A DNA stretch of 64,000 nucleotides. It comes from Enterocloster lavalensis. Its GTDB lineage: Bacteria > Bacillota > Clostridia > Lachnospirales > Lachnospiraceae. Location of the stretch: the NCBI RefSeq assembly GCF_902364025.1, contig NZ_CABJCG010000025.1, forward strand, positions 1-64,000. The letters are read 5' to 3'. Of the stretch, positions 59,344-64,000 are shown in pieces; positions within the stretch are counted from its first letter, which is position 1; each line of letters starts with the position of its first letter. The notes beneath the pieces were generated by a model. The model saw nothing but the letters and a program-made list of their open reading frames with translations. It was not told the DNA's origin and searched no databases. A program made the position numbers and the translations under genes.

Positions 59344-60687
59344 CTACAGTCCCAGCAGCGCGCAGGCCAGCTGGAAATAGATCACCAGGCTTAAGGCGTC
59401 CACGATGGTGGTGATGAGCGGAGCCGCCATGATGGCCGGGTCCATGTGCAGAACCTTGGCCGCCATCGGCAGCATACAGCCGATGGTTTTCGCCAGAATC
59501 ACAGTGGCCATCAGGCTGACCACCACGGTGGCGCAGACCAGGGGCTGGCCGGGGAAGCGGATCAAAAGCTGCACAAAATTTACCGCCGCCAGCACAACTC
59601 CCACCAGGGTGCCCACGCGCAGCTCCTTCCACACCACCTTGAACACGTCCGCAGGTTCGATCTCGCCCACCGCCATGCCGCGGATGATCAGGGTGCTGCT
59701 CTGGCTGCCCGCGTTTCCGCCGGTGTCCGTCAGCATGGGGATAAAGGTCACAAGCAAAGGCAGCACCGCGAAGGCGTTCTCGTACTTGGCCAGAATCCCG
59801 CCCGTGATCAGGCTGCTGATCATCAGCACCAGAAGCCAGAAAATACGGTTCTTGGCCAGCTGAAACACGCCGGTCTTTAAGTACGGCCGCTCGCTGGGCG
59901 CCATGGCGGCCATCTTCTCGAAGTCCTCCGTGGCCTCCTGCTCGATTACGTCCACGATGTCGTCCACGGTCACGATGCCCACCAGGCGGTTCTCGTGATC
60001 CACCACGGGAAGGTTTAAAAGGCCGTACTTCTGGAAGCAGTCCGCCACCTCCTCCTGGTCGTCTGTGGTCACCGCCTTGATCACGTGGGTGTCCATAATA
60101 TCGCCGATCACGGTCTCATACGTGTTCATCAGCAGGTCGCGCACCGTGACCACGCCCTCCAGCTGCCTGGCCTCGTTCATCACATAGGAGGTGTAAATGG
60201 TCTCCTTGTCCACGCCGTGGCGGCGGATATAGTCGAAGGCCTCCTTCACGGTCATGGTCTTTTTCAGGCCCACGTACTCCGCGGTCATGATGCTGCCCGC
60301 GCTGTTGTCCGGGTAGTTTAAAAACTGGTTAATCAGGGCCCTGGTGTCCGGATTGGCGTTCTGCAGAACCTTTTTCACCACAGTAGCGGGCAGCTCCTCC
60401 AACATATCCACCGCGTCATCCACAAACAGGTCCTCGATAATGGTGGCCACCTCGCGGTCCGTGATGCTGGTGATAATATGCTGCTGTTTCTCCACGGACA
60501 GGCAGGCAAATACATCCGCCGCCAGCTCCTTCGGCAGAATCCGGAACACCACCACGGCTTTCTCCGAATCCAGCTCGTCGATGAAGGCGGCGATATCCAC
60601 CTCATTCATCTCAGCCAGCAGCTCCTTTAACCGGCGGTACTGTTTCTCCTCCGCCAGCTTTAACATCATTTCAATCATTTTCTCCAT
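59344..60687 (-). CDS. mgtE: magnesium transporter MgtE
   Basis: Start ATG 60687 (AGGAG six bases upstream); an upstream extension of 58 codons is open but unlike the family. 447 residues. N-domain with repeated ELL..MNEVDIAAFIDEL / LPKELAADVFACL units (about 1-125), two CBS domains (about 130-255, DLLMNTYETVIGDIMDTHVIKAVTTDDQEEVADCFQKYGLLNLPVVD), then five membrane helices including GGNAGSQSSTLIIRGMA. The cytoplasmic domains sense Mg and gate the channel. Confidence 0.92.
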   Translation of the reverse strand: MEKMIEMMLKLAEEKQYRRLKELLAEMNEVDIAAFIDELDSEKAVVVFRILPKELAADVFACLSVEKQQHIITSITDREVATIIEDLFVDDAVDMLEELPATVVKKVLQNANPDTRALINQFLNYPDNSAGSIMTAEYVGLKKTMTVKEAFDYIRRHGVDKETIYTSYVMNEARQLEGVVTVRDLLMNTYETVIGDIMDTHVIKAVTTDDQEEVADCFQKYGLLNLPVVDHENRLVGIVTVDDIVDVIEQEATEDFEKMAAMAPSERPYLKTGVFQLAKNRIFWLLVLMISSLITGGILAKYENAFAVLPLLVTFIPMLTDTGGNAGSQSSTLIIRGMAVGEIEPADVFKVVWKELRVGTLVGVVLAAVNFVQLLIRFPGQPLVCATVVVSLMATVILAKTIGCMLPMAAKVLHMDPAIMAAPLITTIVDALSLVIYFQLACALLGL

Positions 60688-61080
60688 GTCGTTCTCCTCT
60701 CGGCACAATTTCTGTCTTGGCCGATGAAAGCAAACCATGGATTTGCGCACACGCAAAAGGAGAGACTGCCGCACCCCTGACCGGGGAAACAGCCGCCTCT
60801 CCATAAACGCCGGATCTTTCTCCTCTATCAAACGCCGCTCTGCCGCTGCGGGCAGTTTCACGGCATCACCAATCAGCAGCCGCCGAACCTGCTCCAGCAG
60901 ACTACCGCCTGATCCATACGCCTATGCACATATCCAGATTCGTCCGCTTTCATCTTGCAACTTCGACCTTCCACTGAGTGTTCACTTCCTTTTTTATGAA
61001 TTTTATTCCTCTTTTATCCTAACAGACTTTCCGTGGAAAAGCAACCCCAAAAGCCCGGGCAGAGAAATATTCCCATCGCC
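60688..61080 (-). promoter_or_regulatory. long GC-rich leader of mgtE
   Basis: 393 bases between nrdD copy 2 and mgtE. On the minus strand several stems can be drawn (for example GCCGTGAAACTGCCCGCAGCGGC). I searched for the M-box opening GUUAGGUGAGGCUCC and did not find it. The part near mgtE is open for 58 codons in frame. A riboswitch or attenuator is possible but not shown. Confidence 0.35.
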
Positions 61081-63213
61081 CTACATACTCTTCCGCTCTG
61101 CGATCTCCGCCATTTTGGCCTCGTTTAACCGCGTGTCGCCCTTCACCCGGGAATAGCTCAGGTACCCGTTCATGCGGTCGATTTTCGTCAGGTTTTTGCT
61201 GCCGCATTTGGGGCACACGTCCATATTCAACTCCTGGTGGCCGCAGTCGTCGCAGTAGGACAGGGCGAGGTTTACGCCCTCGTAAAAGCCCATGGCCATA
61301 GCCCGGCGCACCAAGGTGCGGATGGCCTCCTTGTTGTAGCCCACCGGGTATTTCACGTACTGGATCTTGCCGCCGTTGCACAGCTCCCAGAACCGGTACT
61401 CCAGGTCCTGCTTCTGAATGGGCGTGATCTCCTCGGTCACATGGCAGTGGAAACCGTTGCTCACATACTCCCGGTCCGAAACATTTTCAATGATCCCGTA
61501 CTTGTTGCGGAACTGCTTCACCTGCAGGCCGCAGAGGTTCTCCGCCGGGGTGGCGTAGATGGCGTAGAGATTGCCGTCCTCCTCCTTGAACTGGTTCACC
61601 TTCCGGTTGATGTGCTCCAGGGTTTCCAGGGCAAAGGCTCCGTCCTCCACCAGGGACTTGCCGTTGTAGAGCTGCTGCAGCTCGTTGAACGCGGTGATCC
61701 CGAAGGAGGCGGTGGCGGTCTTTAACAGCGGCTTGATCTTGTCGTGAAGCCCCAGATGGCCCCCGTAAAATCCTCCCTCGCAGTAAGCCAGCGGGTTGGT
61801 GCTGGCCTTCATCTCGCCCAGGTAGGCGTAGGTGCGGATATGGATCCTGCGGATCAGCTCCAGGTAATAGTCCAGCACCTCAAAGAAATCCCGGCTCTCC
61901 TGGCGGGCCTTCGCCAGGATCATGGGCAGGTGCAGGCTCACCACGCCGATGTTGAAACGGCCCACAAACACCGGCGCATCCTTGCTGTCCGCCGGGTACA
62001 TGCCGCCCCGCTCATACCAGGGGGAGAGGAAGGCGCGGCAGCCCATGGGGGAAATGATCTTGCCGTACTGTTTGTACATGCTGGAAATGTACCCCTTGCC
62101 GGTCAGGGACAGCCAGTCCGGGTACATGGTCTTGCTGGAACAGTCGATTCCCGCCTCGAACACGTCCTCCAGCTCGCCGCCCGGGCCGTGGAGCTTCTCG
62201 TCGTAGAGGAACACGATCTTGGGGAACAGCACCGGCTTCTTGTGGCCCTTTTTGCCCTCGCCGCCCTTGCGCACGTTCAGCATGGTGATGGTAGCCATCT
62301 TAGCGAAGCGGCTGGTGCCCGTGCCCGCCGTCATGGTGATAAAGGGATAATCTCCGCGGCTGGAGGAGACGGAGTTGAACTTGTACTCCCAGCCCTGGAA
62401 GCCCTGCTCCATGTCGCGCTGCACGTCGCACCACGCCACCTCCATGGCCTTCCCGTCGGTCAGGCCCAGGTCCAGATATTTCTCAATGTACTGCTCGTAG
62501 GACTTTTCCGCGTAGGGCGCCAGAATCTCCTCCACGCTGGGCACGGTGAATCCGCCGTACTGCTGGCTGGCCGCGCTGAGCACGATATCCCCGATCACGT
62601 CAAAGGCCACGTCCAATGTCTTGGGCTCATTGTACCAGAGGTTGCCCATCTCAAAACCGCCGGTGAGCACGGACTTCACGTCAAAGAGACAGCAGTTCAT
62701 GGTGTCGCGCCTGGCGGACATGTCGTGGATGTAAATGTAGCCCTCGCGGCAGGCCTGCAGCTCCTCCACGGTCATAAAGAACTTCTGGTACAGGGACTTG
62801 TTCAGCTCGTTGAAGATCAGGCTGCGCTTGGTGGATACCAGAGCGCTGTCCGTGTTGCTGTTCTCCTTGTCGCCGATGTACATGATGGACTGGCTCTTCT
62901 TGTAAACGTCGTCCAGCATCTGAACAAAATCCTGCTTGTAGTTGCGGTAATCCCGGTAGCTCTTGGCCACCTGGGGATTCACCTTCTCCAGCGCGCCCTC
63001 CACCACGTTGTGCATCTGGGCGATGGGGATCTCCGTGACCTCCATATCCTCCGCCTTCTCCTCCACAAACTGGCAGATAAACGTGATCTCCGCCTTGGAA
63101 AAACGGATCATGGCGCGCTCCGCCGACTTGCGGACCGCCGCCACCACCTTCTGGACGTTGAAATCCTCCCTGGTTCCGTCTTTTTTAATCACCTTGATCT
63201 CACTGCACTCCAC
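61081..63213 (-). CDS. nrdD: class III ribonucleotide reductase, second copy
   Basis: Start GTG at 63213 with AGGAGG eight bases upstream (EIKVIKKDGTREDFNVQKVV follows); a GTG at 63249 lacks a site. 710 residues. ATP-cone (about 4-95), catalytic barrel with HIHDMSARRDTMNCC and YATPAENLCGLQ, C-terminal zinc site CDDCG...CPKCG (about 652-672) and glycyl-radical site RMNGYLSYSRV (Gly about 684). This is the common formate-using type and differs from the thioredoxin-fused copy at 51.5 kb. Confidence 0.92.
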   Translation of the reverse strand: MECSEIKVIKKDGTREDFNVQKVVAAVRKSAERAMIRFSKAEITFICQFVEEKAEDMEVTEIPIAQMHNVVEGALEKVNPQVAKSYRDYRNYKQDFVQMLDDVYKKSQSIMYIGDKENSNTDSALVSTKRSLIFNELNKSLYQKFFMTVEELQACREGYIYIHDMSARRDTMNCCLFDVKSVLTGGFEMGNLWYNEPKTLDVAFDVIGDIVLSAASQQYGGFTVPSVEEILAPYAEKSYEQYIEKYLDLGLTDGKAMEVAWCDVQRDMEQGFQGWEYKFNSVSSSRGDYPFITMTAGTGTSRFAKMATITMLNVRKGGEGKKGHKKPVLFPKIVFLYDEKLHGPGGELEDVFEAGIDCSSKTMYPDWLSLTGKGYISSMYKQYGKIISPMGCRAFLSPWYERGGMYPADSKDAPVFVGRFNIGVVSLHLPMILAKARQESRDFFEVLDYYLELIRRIHIRTYAYLGEMKASTNPLAYCEGGFYGGHLGLHDKIKPLLKTATASFGITAFNELQQLYNGKSLVEDGAFALETLEHINRKVNQFKEEDGNLYAIYATPAENLCGLQVKQFRNKYGIIENVSDREYVSNGFHCHVTEEITPIQKQDLEYRFWELCNGGKIQYVKYPVGYNKEAIRTLVRRAMAMGFYEGVNLALSYCDDCGHQELNMDVCPKCGSKNLTKIDRMNGYLSYSRVKGDTRLNEAKMAEIAERKSM

Positions 63214-63261
63214 TGCTTTTGCCTCCTGTCCTGCCCGGTTTTCGGTCACCCCGGGCCTCTA

Positions 63262-63310
63262 TCACTATATATTGTGTTTTGTTGTCAAATGAATACACTA
63301 TATGTATAAC
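63262..63310. promoter_or_regulatory. pair of NrdR boxes upstream of nrdD copy 2
   Basis: TCACTATATATTGTGT (63262-63277) fits the NrdR consensus ACACWATATATWGTGT at 15 of 16 positions; ACACTATATGTATAAC (63295-63310) fits its left half. They are 33 bases apart, about three helical turns, as is usual for NrdR pairs. TTGACA on the minus strand (63283-63288) between them is the likely -35. NrdR represses nrd genes when dATP is high. Confidence 0.8.
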
Positions 63311-63366
63311 GCATATGATATCCTATCACGGCGAGCCGGTTTCGTCAAGAGTCAATTTCCAGAAAA

Positions 63367-63398
63367 AGAGACATCTTCCAGCAATGGAAAATGTCTCT
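63367..63398 (-). terminator. terminator of scpB
   Basis: AGAGACAT-C-TTCCA pairs with TGGAA-A-ATGTCTCT over a GCAA loop; T5 on the minus strand. About 65 bases past the scpB stop. Confidence 0.8.
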
Positions 63399-63462
63399 CT
63401 CAGCCTGTATTTCGGGGCGGGCCAGGGGCCTTCACGCCCCAAATCCGCCGCAGTTTTCGCTC

Positions 63463-64000
63463 TCAGCGCCGTTCCCGCTCCTCCTCTTCCTCCCTGGCGG
63501 CTGCAGCGGCTTCCAGCTCCGCCGCATAGGCGGCTTCCTGCTCCAGAAGCGCCAGCTCGTCCTCGGTAAGGTCGGGGTCCTCGGGGGCGGGGGCCCAGGG
63601 GGCGGTTTCGGCCTGGGCTGTGCTTTCGGCCTGAGCTGTGCTTTCGGCCCGGGCTGCAGTTTCAGCCCGGACCGCAGTTTCAGCCTGGGCACCAGTTTCA
63701 GCCCGGTCTGCGCTTTCGCCTCCAGCAGCGTTTTCAGCCTGGGCACCAGTTTCGACCCGGTCTGCGCTTTCGCCCCCGGCAGCAGATAGTTCCATCCCGG
63801 CCGCGGCCTCCGCCGCGGCCAAATCTTCCGCCGCTTCTTCCCCGCCGTCACTCTTAACCGCCAGGTCCTCCAGCTTCAGCTGCAGCTCCTCCTCCACCTC
63901 GGCCTTGATCTCCTCTGCCTGCTCGGGATTCATGCTGGGAAGATCGTCGGTGGAGCCGACGCCGAAGCGGCGCAAAAACTCCTCGGTGGTGGCGAACAGC
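63463..64000 (-). CDS. scpB: segregation and condensation protein B, C-terminal part
   Basis: Runs off the right edge; 179 codons are present. The first residues in view, LFATTEEFLRRFGVGSTDDL, are the conserved end of the second winged helix of ScpB, which with ScpA and SMC compacts chromosomes. ScpB normally ends soon after this. Here ~155 residues follow: an acidic helix, then repeats of GGESADRxETGAQAExAx (18 residues) and E-T/S-A-x-x-A units, then EDPDLTEDELALLEQEAAYAAELEAAAAAREEEEERERR. The tail is low-complexity, likely disordered or coiled. Confidence 0.8.
   Translation of the reverse strand, partial: LFATTEEFLRRFGVGSTDDLPSMNPEQAEEIKAEVEEELQLKLEDLAVKSDGGEEAAEDLAAAEAAAGMELSAAGGESADRVETGAQAENAAGGESADRAETGAQAETAVRAETAARAESTAQAESTAQAETAPWAPAPEDPDLTEDELALLEQEAAYAAELEAAAAAREEEEERERR
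63600..63790 (-). repeat. in-frame repeats in the scpB tail
   Basis: A 54-bp unit (18 codons, GGESADR.ETGAQAE...) occurs twice, followed by four 18-bp units of the type ETAARA/ESTAQA. All lengths are multiples of three. Confidence 0.7.

Noticed and set aside
60688..61080. M-box riboswitch before mgtE
   Set aside because: No GUUAGGUGAGGCUCC-like opening or recognisable M-box core by eye.
61744..63309. 521-codon plus-strand frame opposite nrdD copy 2
   Set aside because: Same reason: antisense shadow of a gene with intact NrdD motifs.

Overview
The window looks like a chromosome segment of a strictly anaerobic, moderately GC-rich member of the Clostridia. A Lachnospiraceae of the Enterocloster / Clostridium clostridioforme type is my inference, not a demonstrated assignment. 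Reasons: two oxygen-sensitive class III ribonucleotide reductases plus NrdG, an Nfn-type bifurcating transhydrogenase, an AddAB (not RecBCD) nuclease, Gram-positive ribosome sites (AGGAGG with ATG, GTG or TTG starts), mannose-family and trehalose phosphotransferase systems, and the GGGtGRT / NifU-like gene pair. I see no rRNA or tRNA genes and no CRISPR array.

Layout. 0-4.3 kb: a proline-rich two-domain protein of unknown role, a TetR regulator and an ilvBN acetolactate synthase pair. 4.3-9.6 kb: trehalose uptake and hydrolysis (treB-treC) divergent from a MATE efflux gene; the shared promoter region carries three copies of a 16-bp palindrome. 9.7-13.0 kb: an AT-rich foreign islet at the 3' end of the GGGtGRT gene, with a BglII-like restriction endonuclease, a HEPN-motif protein, a small phage-type regulator and a broken tyrosine integrase. 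Each of the two defence-type genes is followed by a related ~105-bp sequence that contains a copy of the GGGtGRT gene end, so the islet reads like an array of cassettes. 13-14.8 kb: GGGtGRT and an Fe-S scaffold-like gene. 14.9-21.9 kb: a mannose-family PTS with an FrlB/GfrF-like deglycase, an atypical HPr and a sigma-54 activator, matching the fructoselysine/glucoselysine (gfr-type) plan, with a visible sigma-54 promoter and a candidate upstream activator site. 21.9-24 kb: a second MATE gene and small unknown ORFs.

24-36.4 kb: one eleven-gene operon transcribed leftwards from a single promoter with a GntR-type operator: KduD-like reductase, KDPG-type aldolase, IolN-like hydrolase, two zinc dehydrogenases, a ribose-type ABC transporter, a KDG/KDGal-type kinase and a D-2-hydroxyacid dehydrogenase, with a divergent GntR gene. 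The set suggests a cyclitol or keto-sugar route through a keto-deoxy-sugar-acid phosphate. 36.5-41.1 kb: nfnBA, an aldose epimerase, dihydrofolate reductase and a ThyX-like protein. 41.5-50.3 kb: a membrane protein, addA and addB; both Add proteins carry in-frame minisatellite insertions. 50.4-64 kb: small membrane proteins, nrdD with a C-terminal thioredoxin-like domain, hflX, a TPR protein, dut, nrdG, mscL with a zinc ribbon, two small Xre regulators, mgtE, a second nrdD with NrdR-type boxes, and the 3' part of scpB running off the right edge.

DNA-precursor and repair functions (folA, ThyX-like, dut, two nrdD, nrdG, addAB) cluster in the right half. The left and middle parts are mainly sugar-uptake modules, each with its own regulator or operator.
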